64,000 nt of DNA from Batillaria attramentaria. Taxonomy: Eukaryota; Mollusca; Gastropoda; Batillariidae. Positions 1 through 10,335 of the stretch are shown here, piece after piece. Every line of letters starts with the position of its first letter. The first letter of the stretch is position 1. The stretch covers positions 533,501 to 597,500 of the forward strand of contig JACVVK020000336.1 in assembly GCA_018292915.2 (NCBI GenBank), read 5' to 3'. The notes below the pieces were generated by a model. It searched no databases and was not told the DNA's origin. It saw only the letters and a program-made list of their open reading frames with translations. Both the position numbers and the translations under genes were made by a program.

Positions 1-545
1 CACCAAAAGAAACTGGGACACTTACGTTCTGCGGTCCGAGCTGGCCCGTAGCCGAAAGAAACACAACCACAATGGTAATCCACACAATTAGGAGGGGTAT
101 TGGGTCGGGAAATTTGGTCGGCCCGGGGTGGGGGCGGGGGGGGGGGGGGGGGGGTAATCCAGAAGTTGGGAGCGCTCTGGTTTTCGGCGCGAAAACAGGG
201 GCTTTTATAGGGTGGGGCTAGGCGGGGCTGGCGCGCGGAACGACCTTGGAACTGACCAGCGTGCGCGCACGTGAGGGGAAGGAAGGTGGGAAGGCCAAGC
301 AACGTGACTTCTTAATCTCGATACCAAACCAGGGACTAACTAGAAAATCATAGCGAACTACTAACAAGAACTAAACTACGGCAAACATCCTGCATCTAAC
401 TACAAATGCTGATACAAAAATAAAAATTAAAAACCCAAATCGCTACATAGAAACACCGGCAAAGAAACGACAAGCGTTAGAAACACTTGGGGAAAAAAGA
501 ATAGATGGGGTAATTATAATATGTAATTATACGTTCTAGAGCCAA
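1..545. other. unassigned sequence with poly-G tract
   Basis: No open frame, repeat family or splice-flanked exon could be recognised. The first 300 bases are GC-rich and contain a long G run at about 137-155; the rest is AT-rich. It may be 5' debris of the retrotransposon that follows. Confidence 0.3.
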
Positions 546-1891
546 GTGGGTAGAGGAGGGAGAAAAGAATTCAAGATATTTCTGTGGCCTGGAAAAAAAA
601 ATTATGTAGAGAAATCTATGAATGTTTTAGAAACAGAGGATGGAGAAGTCCTTACTGACCCTGATTTGATTAGAGAAGAAGCCAAATTTTCAGGAATTAT
701 ATGCCTCCAAGGAGGCAGACTTCCTTGATACTGACTTGCCATCTAGCAAAACTGAAAGACTGAAAATTATGAAAATTTGTTGGCTAAATAGAATTTTATT
801 AAAGATTCATTTGTGAGAAAGATGCTCATTGTTTTGTGTCCGGAACTGTAAAGTCTGCCCATATCCGGAGGGGAGTTGCAAACATTATTATGAAAAGATT
901 TAAAAACAGTTTTGGGCGTGATGTGATGCGACATTAAAAAAAAAACTTTGTAAGCAACGTAAACCAGAAAACAGTAGTGAGTTTCTGTCTGAATGTATAC
1001 ATTATAATTTGAATATACTAAGAGATAGTAAGACGGTACATGTAGCAGAATGGATTGACAGTGGTATTGTAAAGGTAGGGCACTTGGTGGACAGCGATGG
1101 TGTATTTATTAGTTATACAGAATTTCTTAAGAAGTTTCCTGATGTTTCATCCAACTTTCTTGTATATAATGGAATTTTGCAAGCCATTGGATGCTATAAG
1201 CAGAATATGTTGTTTGATATTGATGATAACTACAAAACTGTGTATAGTAAAGTGTGGTCGATTTTGTTACATGGCGATACAAAGAGGATTTACTCAGTGC
1301 TTGAGAAAACAAACGAGGCTCCTACCTGCATCAGTAGATGGGAGCAACATTGTACATATCAACTTAACTGGACATCAATCTTTAAGAAAATCACTACATG
1401 TACTATAGTGACACACATTTGAGGTGGTTTCACTTTAGTTCATCGTCTCCTGCCCACACAAAGATTTTTTTTTTTTTTTGAGGAAGTTGTGTGGTTCTCC
1501 TTGTTGTACCCTCTGTGGTGTGGAGGAGGAGACTATTGTACATCTTTTATGGGACTGCCCTGTTGTACAAAGTTTCTGGAGTAGTATTTTAACATGGTTG
1601 TATATCACATGTTCCCATTGTACCAAATTCACCTTTTCATAATCTCTAATTCTTGTCGGATGGAAACAGAACTGTCAAACTGACAAAGGCATGGATCACA
1701 TAATATTATTAGGAAAGATCCACATATACAAGTGTAAATTACAGAAAACACTACCAAACATTAATATGTTTAAAAATGTTATCAAGTACAGGCACAATAT
1801 TGAAAAATACACACACGTTATAACTACCTCACTAGACAAATTAACATGCCAGTGGACATCATATAAAACTCTACTAGAATGGAATCTATAG
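546..1891 (+). pseudogene. L1/Tx1-like non-LTR retrotransposon, degraded ORF2 remnant
   Basis: Broken frames match, in order, the C-terminal parts of an L1/Tx1-type ORF2. Near 546-730 is an endonuclease-RT linker-like stretch (motif TEDGEVLTDPDLIREE). At 1009-1420 is the region after the polymerase. At about 1490-1590 is a reverse-transcriptase zinc ribbon (CCTLCGVEEE, then HLLWDCPVVQSFW). At 1691-1891 is the terminal segment (KIHIYKCKLQKTLPNINMFK). Most of the RT itself is deleted, and frameshifts and stops separate the pieces, so it cannot be active. The part from 1159 on is repeated at 7022-7728. Clade assignment rests on motif recognition only. Confidence 0.65.
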
Positions 1892-1959
1892 AGAGTTCCG
1901 CACTCAACTTTCAATTGTGCTATGTACAATTCTAAAGTAACCAGTCCATGTATGTGCAC

Positions 1960-1961
<2 letters not shown>

Positions 1962-1997
<36 letters not shown>
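1962..1997. repeat. (TG)n microsatellite
   Basis: Perfect dinucleotide array. A shorter sister array lies at 2371-2406. Both have longer counterparts in the second duplication unit (7809-7868, 8211-8282), so the arrays changed length after duplication. Confidence 0.95.
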
Positions 1998-1998
<1 letters not shown>

Positions 1999-2368
1999 CA
2001 AATAGACATGCGGACTAAGCGATATGTACAAGTGTAATACAACTAGGTAATGCATGCAACGCACATAGAAGACGTAATTCATGTAGACTAGGTAAAATAT
2101 GCAATACACGCAAAGTATACAGTGTACGTAGTATATAATTATGTAACTTAGGTCATTGTATGTAATGTAATGTGCATATGTAAGGTATGCATTGCACGTA
2201 ATGCTGTCCGTTATGTCATCATATACCAAAAAGATGAAAAAACCAAACAACAACAACAACAACAACAAAAGATATACAATGCATTTTCCTCTCCCCAGGT
2301 CCACGCCACGCCACGCCACACACCCAATAAAGTCAAACAGGTTATATATACAATTATACATACAGCTA

Positions 2369-2407
<39 letters not shown>

Positions 2408-2726
2408 TTGATGCTAGGAATCATGTTATGCATGTACGTATTTACATTATCCGATTCTTTTACTCATGTACTTGTACTTGTTGCCAGATTATCTTTTGAT
2501 CAATTCTTCACCTTGCCGAATTTTCGGTTCAGCTGCGCTTTTAGTGATGACCGCAGTCAAGCAGCTGATCATTAGTGTTGTTTTAGAGGTTTACCCGCAA
2601 TCTTGATGTAACATAAGAAACATGTACAATGAGGATCATTCAGGAAAATGCATTCAGGGGCGAAACAAGAAATATTGGCACTTAAAAAACAGTAATTGAT
2701 CAAGTTCACCATGCAAATTAGAGCCT

Positions 2727-2757
<31 letters not shown>

Positions 2758-3146
2758 CTGATCGAGAACAAACTAAGCGAAAAATGTAACTCGTTTGACA
2801 ATGAAATCAAAATAAATACGGAAATCAATAAAAAGACAATTATATATCTTTCGTAGATATGACAGATTCAATATGATTGCTGTGGTTCACAGCGATCATG
2901 TCGATCCTTTCCCTAGCTTACAGTCAAATGTGACCCTCCACCATGAAATGAGTCGTCTTGTAACATGAACATTTATTTCGTGGTGGAGGGTCACAAATGT
3001 GTCAATTACATAGGGAATTGTGTGTAGCTTCAAACATTTTGTATATATATATAAAATTTCCCTTCCCTTTTTGCCCTTCATTACCCATATCCCATGGACA
3101 CAAAAGTTTTAAAGTTACAAAAGAATCTAATAATCGGTGAACACGC

Positions 3147-4435
3147 AAGGAGATTTTTTTCTTACATCTAAAATGTTCTGCAATGCATGTTTTCTTTCAC
3201 TAGCTCCACGCAACACACCCAATAAGATCAAATGTATTATATATACGATTATTGTCATGTATAAGAGAATTATAAATGTGGTATTTATGTACAAGCTGTA
3301 AACATGATGCCATAGCAATAGAATGACGAAAATACACTGGTGTGTGTGTGTGTGTGTGTGTTTATACAAGCGACTGTTGGTTAAAACATATACTATAATT
3401 TCCGACAGCAGCGTGCACATTCTAATGACAACAATAATACAAAGTAGTAATCATCCTTAAGTAACGCAGTTCTCAAAAAAACTGACTCAATGCGCATGCT
3501 CCTGCATTATACCATACAGATAACAACAAATATGCACTACATGGCAGCTGAATCAAGGAGAAGAATACAGTAATGGCAGCAGTTAAAAGCTAGCCAAAAC
3601 AGATGTGTTCTCAAGTCAGATTTCAACCGATTAATGTCCGTCGAGCCTTTCAGATCGGCAATGAGTTCGTCCCAGAGTAAAGGGGAAAAGACGCGAAATA
3701 CGCGTGCTCGTACTGTCTGGAGGTTTCGGTGAGGAGCTTTGAAAAGTCTCTCAGAGGAAGGACGAAGAGCGCATGCTGTTTGGTGGACTAAGAACAATGC
3801 AAGAAACAAAGTCGGGTACGTTTTGTCATTCGTCTCCGAGCCCAATAGGACTACCAACAAACACATATGAATAAGGGTGGTCTGACTTAAAGTTTGTTTA
3901 TTTCTGTATTCATGAAAACGTTTAAACTGTCTTATTGATTACCTACTCTTTCATTCTGCAAAATATTTAGGTTACACTTTGTTATTTGGAATTTCACCGG
4001 CAGCAAGTGAAGATGCCACAGCAATACACCGACAAAAAATGTTTTTGTCCTTGGGGGGGTGGGGTGGGGGGGGGGTGGGAGTGGGGGTGCTGGGTGGGTG
4101 GGCATGTTACCTTTTCCGTCAAAACCTCACCTGCACCACAAACTAGCGAAAAAGGATAATAAAGCCGATCACACAAACTGATTTTCTCGTAACTTCATTC
4201 TTGGCGCGTCATTCCGCTATAGTGGAACAGATAATGGGCGTCAACGATGCCACCGAGTCCAGCCTTTGTTTGTGCTGTTAACAACATTACGCCATGCTTT
4301 GAGGGCAGTTCCTGGATACCCATTCCCAGATCCTGCATATGACGGGTCTGTGTTTGTCTCCAATTCCTGGAAATATGGATACACAAACTTTAACAGGATT
4401 ATACATCTACAATGAACAGGATTATAACGTACAAA
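3147..4435. other. segment present only in duplication unit 1
   Basis: The segment contains a truncated partial repeat of 2280-2360, a short (TG)n tract near 3340, a LINE tail remnant (3537-3866) and a G-rich tract at 4052-4110. No host exon was found. It was either inserted in unit 1 or deleted from unit 2. Confidence 0.5.
3537..3866 (-). pseudogene. CR1/L2-like LINE, C-terminal remnant
   Basis: The minus-strand frame ends in the typical tail of CR1/L2-group reverse transcriptases: a stretch with RVFSPLLWDELIADLKGS followed by a LKSDLRTHLF-type motif. Similar tails occur at 52.97-53.07, 51.3 and 57.8 kb. No polymerase motifs remain. Confidence 0.55.
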
Positions 4436-4758
4436 ATATACGTACTAGTAGTCATATGTATTGCATGGTGACCACGTGCCAAACGGAATGCACTTATTGT
4501 GTTTCAACAGGAGATAGCAAATAAATCAAAACCAGCAACAACGTCCTCTCATCACCTCCCTCCCCCACCACGTATACTGCTCTATATACTTTTCATGCAG
4601 GTTCACACGGAACCGAAAGCTCGGAACCGGTAACATACTTTGTGTCTGGTTGGCTACATGACTTCCAACAACGACATTCAATGGATATTCAATGTCGCAA
4701 TTCAATACTCTGTCTTTCACACGTAATATGTTTACCTACCCCCGCCCTCCTCTTTTAT

Positions 4759-4865
4759 TCAGGCTTGGGACTGACAGCGCGACTCGACCGGACTGGACAA
4801 GCAGGCAGAGTTATGGGAGGAATCCTCGTCTGTCGCAATGTCCACTTTTTGCTGTGGATTGTTGG
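4759..4865 (-). CDS. alternative terminal tail exon (cassette 1) of IgSF receptor gene 1
   Basis: The acceptor GTTTTCAG precedes 4865. The exon has a 2-nt lead that fits the 1-nt remainder of exon 5640-5698. It encodes 34 residues (start NNPQQKVDIATDEDSS, end SRCQSQA) and a TGA. The stop overlaps an AATAAA (TGAATAAAA), a possible poly(A) signal, so the 3' UTR could be very short. Its paralogue at 9376-9422 has lost 8 nt and stops early; this copy keeps the longer frame. Whether it is ever spliced to the gene 1 ectodomain is unknown. Confidence 0.6.
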
Positions 4866-4877
4866 CTGAAAACAAAG

Positions 4878-4878
<1 letters not shown>

Positions 4879-4945
<67 letters not shown>
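4879..4945. repeat. (CA)n microsatellite
   Basis: Long perfect array just 5' (minus-strand sense) of the terminal tail exon at 4759-4865. Its counterpart 9437-9501 sits in the same place beside the duplicated exon, inside the intron close to the acceptor. Confidence 0.95.
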
Positions 4946-4949
<4 letters not shown>

Positions 4950-5227
4950 ATGACAGTGATGGGATATAATTACATACATTTTGAGGTTTTTCATCTTCTG
5001 TAAAACCTGGGCGCGTAAGATTTGTGTTCAGTTTTACTAACCTTTCAAGCGAAACTAACCTTAAAATCTAAGCTAACCTTTAAAGCCAAACAAACCTTTA
5101 AAGCCAAAGTTTTTACAGACAGGCATTCTGAGGAAAGAGTAAGTCAGTGTAAAAAAAGGCACATACTGGAAGCGTTCTTGAAAACAAGATGTCTTGCATA
5201 GATCAGTGTCACTATGTATGATGAACA

Positions 5228-5472
5228 TTAACTCTTAAGAGCCCGAAACCGAGCCCGACCACCCCCTGCCCACTATAGGATAAGATTTGTTCAAAATAAC
5301 AAGCCACTGCACACCAGTAGGAGCCACTTCAAGCCACTATAACACAAAGCTTTGGCCTTCCCCGATAGGCCCAAGACCGCTGCAAATTGCACAACAGTGG
5401 CTTGAAGTGGCTTCTAGTGATCTGAAGATTTCAAGTAAAATTGCGATTTTTGCATGGACTTTTAAGAGTTAA
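5228..5472. mobile_element. piggyBac-type MITE with TTAA target duplication
   Basis: 237 bp are bounded by TTAA at 5228-5231 and 5469-5472. The ends are inverted repeats: CTCTTAAGAGCCC on the left and the reverse complement of GGACTTTTAAGAG on the right. A second internal inverted pair (AGCCACTTCAAGCCACT and AGTGGCTTGAAGTGGCT) lies inside. The homologous site in duplication unit 2 (about 9592) reads ...GAACATTAAAAAAGT and lacks the element, so this is an insertion with its empty site preserved. No coding capacity. Confidence 0.8.
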
Positions 5473-5639
5473 TAAATAGGATCCATTAAACAGTAATGTA
5501 GTGTGATGAATTGTAGCTGTAGACATCTATTTGGCCATGGTGATATCTGATATCTGTTGCCACCGGTCTCTTATTTAATGCTTTACACACATTTTCCGCT
5601 GAACAAAAAGCAAAATAAAAAAATAAACACATCTCTTAC

Positions 5640-5698
5640 CAATGCCCGCGCTGTATGCAGGCAGTGTGGCTGGAATCGAACACTTATTGTCCGGAAAA
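5640..5698 (-). CDS. alternative penultimate tail exon (cassette 1) of gene 1
   Basis: The acceptor TTATTTCAG lies before 5698 and the donor G|GTAAGAG after 5640. With a 1-nt lead and 1-nt remainder it encodes FPDNKCSIPATLPAYSAGI. It is paralogous to 13203-13243 by position and flanking intron similarity, though the peptide has diverged. The intron following it is short and uninterrupted, whereas the paralogous intron holds a 3.4 kb transposon stack. Confidence 0.6.
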
Positions 5699-5937
5699 CT
5701 GAAATAAATAGGCAAAAGACAGAATGAAAACTCAAAGAAATCCTTTCAGTCTGTTGCTGTCCCCTCTTGAAGATTTTATATTCAACAAACTCTAAGAAGG
5801 ATGAAAAACATCCTTCATCCCGTAAATGATGTACGATGGTAGCATCGACATCGCGTTTTTAATAGGAGATTGGAGTATAATGTGGCCAGTAGAGTTATGA
5901 TACTTGTGATGCCCCAGTATAGACACAAACTGCTCAC

Positions 5938-6031
5938 CCGTCAACTGAACTCTCCTCATTGGTCCGGAAGTGTTCCTGGCAGTTAGCTGTGCTTGTGTCC
6001 GAGGCAAGTAGTGTGTGTTGTTCTTCGTTAG
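5938..6031 (-). CDS. alternative cytoplasmic-tail exon (cassette 1) of gene 1
   Basis: The acceptor CTGTTTTAG lies before 6031 and the donor GACGG|GTGAGC after 5938; the lead is 2 nt and the remainder 2 nt. The 30-codon exon is paralogous to 13473-13569. Both keep the EQ.T and T..NCQ residues and end E.SVDG or EKTSADG in the same frame, which shows this frame is under protein-level constraint. It can accept the 1-nt remainder of exon 13876-13934, so the cassette is splice-compatible with gene 1. Confidence 0.65.
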
Positions 6032-6110
6032 CTAAAACAGAGAGTATTACAAACATCAGCAACAACTTCTCCCATATCTACGCAAAATAATGTGTTCGCT
6101 TTATGTTGGT

Positions 6111-6310
6111 TTTCGTGATCTTTGGGGGCGCCGGGGTGGCCGAATGGTAGAGCGTTGGACTTCTAATGCTCGGGTCATGAGTTCGTACCCCGGCTGGGGC
6201 CAAACATTTGTGCTGGCTTTTTCATCGTTGCCCCGTCTTTGATATCACCCGTATATGGTGGAAAAGGACGCCAAACACCCGCCCACCCACCAACCCTCGT
6301 GTTCTTTGCC
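6111..6310 (+). mobile_element. tRNA-derived SINE
   Basis: The A-box-like TGGCCGAATGG (6137-6147) and the B-box-like GAGTTCGTACCCC (6179) are followed by a tRNA-unrelated body (GTTGCCCCGTCTTTGATATCACC) and a CACC-rich tail. The flanks TCGTGATCTTT and TCGTGTTCTTT look like a mutated target-site duplication; the homologous site at about 13647 lacks the insertion. The same family occurs at 17839, 47716, 25389 (truncated) and 51549 (reverse). It is a SINE rather than a tRNA gene, because the acceptor stem is not preserved. Confidence 0.8.
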
Positions 6311-6837
6311 TTGTCAACAAAATCAAATATTGTACCACTTTGAATTGAATTAACACTCAGAGCTCCCCATAGGATTTTTTCCCAAGAGTCCAAGGACTCC
6401 CAACTGAAAAAAGTGGGAGTCCCTCGAAGTGGCGAAGCCGCGAGTGCAATCTGGTACATTTTGGGCCTGGTTTTGTGAGGTAAAAACAGTAGTTTTTCAA
6501 CTTGTCTCATTGCTCGCTTTTGTTCCAAATAGGTGACACTTAATTTGTGTTCTTTTGAGTCTAGATGTTGCGTCAACCCTGTGCTGGAGAAAATAAAGAC
6601 ACTCAAAGTTACTCTAAATTCAGACAGAATCAGATTCAGTGTTTCCATACACTGATTCAGCAGCAGGGTGGTGCATGACCGTAAGAAGGAGTGTCGCTCG
6701 GACTATTTAGAGGCCTCTGGCCCACGGCCAAGTACAACTCAAGGGAAGGAATAGGACGTTGCAAGGGAGAGAACTGTGACTGTACGGTAAGAGTGATCGC
6801 TATAACAGATGCCAGCACAGAAAACAAATGGTAGGAA

Positions 6838-7728
6838 AAATCTCTAATTCTTTTCGGATGGAAACAGAACTGTAAAACTGACAAAGGCATGGATCCTCTA
6901 ATTTTATTAGGAAAGTTCCACTTATAAAAGTGTAAATTACAGAAAACACTACCAAACATTAATATGTTTAAGAATGTTATCAAGTACAGGCACAATATTG
7001 AAAAATACAGACACATTATCTCTTGTATATAATGGAATTTTGCAAGCCATTGGATGCTATAAGCAGAAGATGTTGTTTGATATTGATGATAACTACAAAA
7101 CTGTTTAGTAAAGTGTGGTCGATTTTGTTACATGGTGATACAAAGAGGATTTACTCAGTGCTTGTGAAAACAAATGAGACTCCCACCTGCATCAGTAGAT
7201 GGGAGCTACATTGTACATATCAACTCAACTGGACATCAATCTTTAAGAAAATAAATACATGTACTACTGACACACACCTGAGATGGTTTCAGTTTTGATC
7301 AGTTCATCGTCTCCTACACACACAAAGATTTCTTTTTTTTTTTGAGGAAGTTGTGCGATTCTCCTTGTTGTACCCTCTGTGGTGTGGAGGAGACTATTGT
7401 ACATCTTTTCTGAGACTGCCCTGTTGTACAAAATTTCTGGAGTAGTATTTTAACATGGTTGTATATCACATGTTTCCATTGTACCAAATTCACCTTTTCA
7501 TAATCTCTAATTCTTTTCGGATGGAAACAGAACTGTAAAACTGACAAAGGCATGGATCTTCTAATTTTATTAGGAAAGTTCCACTTAAACAAGTGTAAAA
7601 ACACAAACATTGTTCTCAAGAATGTTATCAAGTACAGGCACAATATTGAAAAATACAGACACATTATAACTACCTCTGCAGACAAATTTACATGTCAGTG
7701 GACATCATATAAAACTCTACTAGAATGA
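6838..7728 (+). pseudogene. L1/Tx1-like LINE remnant, second copy with a partial tandem repeat
   Basis: 7022-7728 repeats 1164-1880: the post-polymerase segment, zinc ribbon and C-terminal KW..KCK-type end. Directly before it, 6838-7018 is an extra copy of the terminal 180 bp (compare 1640-1819 and 7498-7680). The extra copy sits exactly at the junction of the two segmental-duplication units, suggesting the LINE sequence took part in the unequal exchange. Confidence 0.65.
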
Positions 7729-7805
7729 AATCTATAGATAGTTCAGCACTCAACTTTCAATTGTGCTATGTACAATTCTACAGTAACCAGTTCATGTATG
7801 TGCAC

Positions 7806-7870
<65 letters not shown>

Positions 7871-8206
7871 CAAATAGACATGCGGACTAAGCGATATGTA
7901 CAAGTGTAATACAACTAGGTAATGCATGCAACGCACATAGAAGACGTAATTCATGTAGACTAGGTAAAATATGCAATACACGCAAAGTATACAGTGTACG
8001 TAGTATATAATTATGTAACTTAGGTCATTGTATGTAATGTATGCATTGCACGTAATGCTGTCCGTTATGTCATCATATACCAAAAAGATGAAAAAAACAA
8101 ACAACAACAACAACAAAAGATATACAATGCATTTTCCTCTCCCTAGGTCCACGCCACACATCCAATAACATCAAAAAGGTTATATATACAATTATACATA
8201 CAGCTA

Positions 8207-8210
<4 letters not shown>

Positions 8211-8282
<72 letters not shown>
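8211..8282. repeat. (TG)n microsatellite
   Basis: Perfect array, about twice as long as its duplicated counterpart at 2371-2406. An (AT)n run follows at 8662-8698. Confidence 0.95.
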
Positions 8283-8283
<1 letters not shown>

Positions 8284-8603
8284 TTGATGCTAGGAATCAT
8301 GTAATGCATGTACGTATTTACATTATCCGATTCTTTTACTCATGTACTTGTACTTGTTGCCAGATTATCTTTTTTGATCAATTCTTCACTTTGCCGAATT
8401 TTCGGTTCAGCTGCGCTTTTTGTGATGGCCGCAGTCAAGCAGCTGATCATTAGTGTTGTTTTAGAGGTTTACCCGCAATCTTGATGTAACATAAGAAACA
8501 GGTACAATGAGGATCATTCAGGGGCAAAACAAGAAATATTGGCACTTAAAAAACAGTAATTGATCAAGTTCACCATGCAAATTAGAGCCTTATATATATA
8601 TGA

Positions 8604-8658
8604 CATACAAAGCACACACCTCCTAGATCTAGGGAGCGCTCTCAGCTTTACTTACTTT

Positions 8659-8665
<7 letters not shown>
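8604..8665 (+). repeat. fragment of the hammerhead-ribozyme retroelement
   Basis: The sequence ACATACAAAGCACACACC through CAGCTTTACTTACTTTCCC matches the start of the 130 bp direct repeats at 50251 and 50806. It is flanked by AT dinucleotides and absent from the homologous place in unit 1 (near 2745), so it is a private insertion of a short element end. Confidence 0.7.
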
Positions 8666-8702
<37 letters not shown>

Positions 8703-9375
8703 ATACTGATCGAGAACAAACTAAGCGAAAAATGTAACCCGTTTGACAATGAAATAAAAATAAAGACGGAAATCAATAAAAAGACAATTATATATCTTTC
8801 GTAGATATGACAGATTCAATATGATTGCTGTGGTTCTTAGCGATCATGTCTATCCTTTCCCTAGCTTACAGTCAAATGTGTATTACATAGGGAATTGTGT
8901 GTTGCTTGAAACATTTTGTATGTAAACAATTTCCCTTCCCTTTTTGCCCTTCTTTACCCATATCCCATGGAAACTTTTGAGTTACAAAAGAATCTAATAA
9001 TCGGTGAACACGCACTATACGTACTAGTAGTTATACGTGTTGCATTGTGACCACGTGCCAAACGGAATGCACTTACTGTGTTTCAACAGGACAGAGCAAA
9101 TAAATCAAAACCAGCAACAATGTCCTCTCATCACCTCCCTCCCCCACCACGTATACTGCTCTATATACTTTTCATGCAGGTTCACACGGAACCGCAGCTC
9201 GGAACCGGTAATATACTTTGTGTCTGGTTGGCTACATGACTTCCAACAACGATATTCAATGGATATTCAATGTCGCAATGGACTCAATACTCTCTGTCCT
9301 TCACACCCGCCCTCCTCTTTTATTCAGGCTTGGGACTGACAGCGCGACTCGACCGGACTGGACACGCAGGCAGAG

Positions 9376-9422
9376 TTACGGGAGGGACGTCGCAATGTTC
9401 ACTTTATGGTATGGATTGTCGG
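9376..9422 (-). CDS. gene 1 exon 11, terminal tail exon (cassette 2, truncated)
   Basis: The acceptor GTTTTCAG precedes 9422. The 2-nt lead fits exon 10. It encodes [14 protein letters not shown] and TAA. Relative to 4759-4865, 8 nt are missing after ATTGCGAC, shifting the frame into an early stop; the old stop with its AATAAA is still present downstream (near 9317-9325). Confidence 0.6.
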
Positions 9423-9434
9423 CTGAAAACAAAG

Positions 9435-9502
<68 letters not shown>

Positions 9503-10119
9503 GTTTATGACAGCATTATGCTGAGGGAAGAATAAGTCAGTGTAAAAGCAATGTTGAAATGCATAGATCAGTGTTCCTTCCAGTATTATGAACATTAAAA
9601 AAGTACACAACAGTATTGTAGATTTATATACATACAAAACCCCAGTATACTACAACGCATATATTGGCGACAATCCTATTTAGCGATGGTGATATCTGAT
9701 GTCTGTTGTCATCGGTCCTTTCTTTAATGCTTTACACATATTTCTCCGATCAACAAAACAAGGAAGAATGGCCCCATCCCGTAAAGGTGTTTCTCCCAAT
9801 TTCGTGCTATTTCGTTCTTATTGTTGCCGGTGGGGTATTTTCTTTTCTTTTCTTTCAAATCTGTAAGCCCAACCGAAGACACTAGATCTGCTACACGATA
9901 GCGGATCCAGAATCCTAGGCGAGAGGGAGAAAACGACAATTCCGAGAACTAAACATTTGACGTAAGCCTCACGCAGGTCGTCATAGAGGCCGGGGGGGGG
10001 GGGGGGGCGAACGAACGAAACTTTATTTTACAAGGATAAAAGATTAGGTACGCAGACCTGTCTTACATCTTGTCTTTGCTAGGCTACTTATGTATACAAA
10101 GTAAGCTCCAACTAAGTAG

Positions 10120-10202
<83 letters not shown>

Positions 10203-10294
10203 CCATACTGCTAATACATATATCAAGCTATACTAAACAAATGACCAATATGTGAAGAACAATAGGGGGAAACCAAAACATGTGATAAGTGAGC

Positions 10295-10335
<41 letters not shown>

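Larger units (their letters stand above)
1159..6840. repeat. tandem segmental duplication, unit 1
   Basis: Base-by-base reading shows collinear similarity with 7022-15060. Matched pairs include 1164-3146 with 7023-9012, 4436-4955 with 9016-9515, 5520-5630 with 9660-9760, 5640-6080 with 13203-13610 and 6740-6840 with 14955-15060. The unit carries a duplicate of the last three cytoplasmic-tail exons of gene 1. About 1.3 kb (3147-4435) has no counterpart in unit 2, and two mobile elements (5228-5472, 6123-6310) are private to this copy. Confidence 0.8.

Noticed and set aside
4692..5003. Open frames made of THTHTH or CVCVCV repeats here and at many other places
   Set aside because: They are translations of (CA/TG)n microsatellites with no codon bias, domain or splice support.
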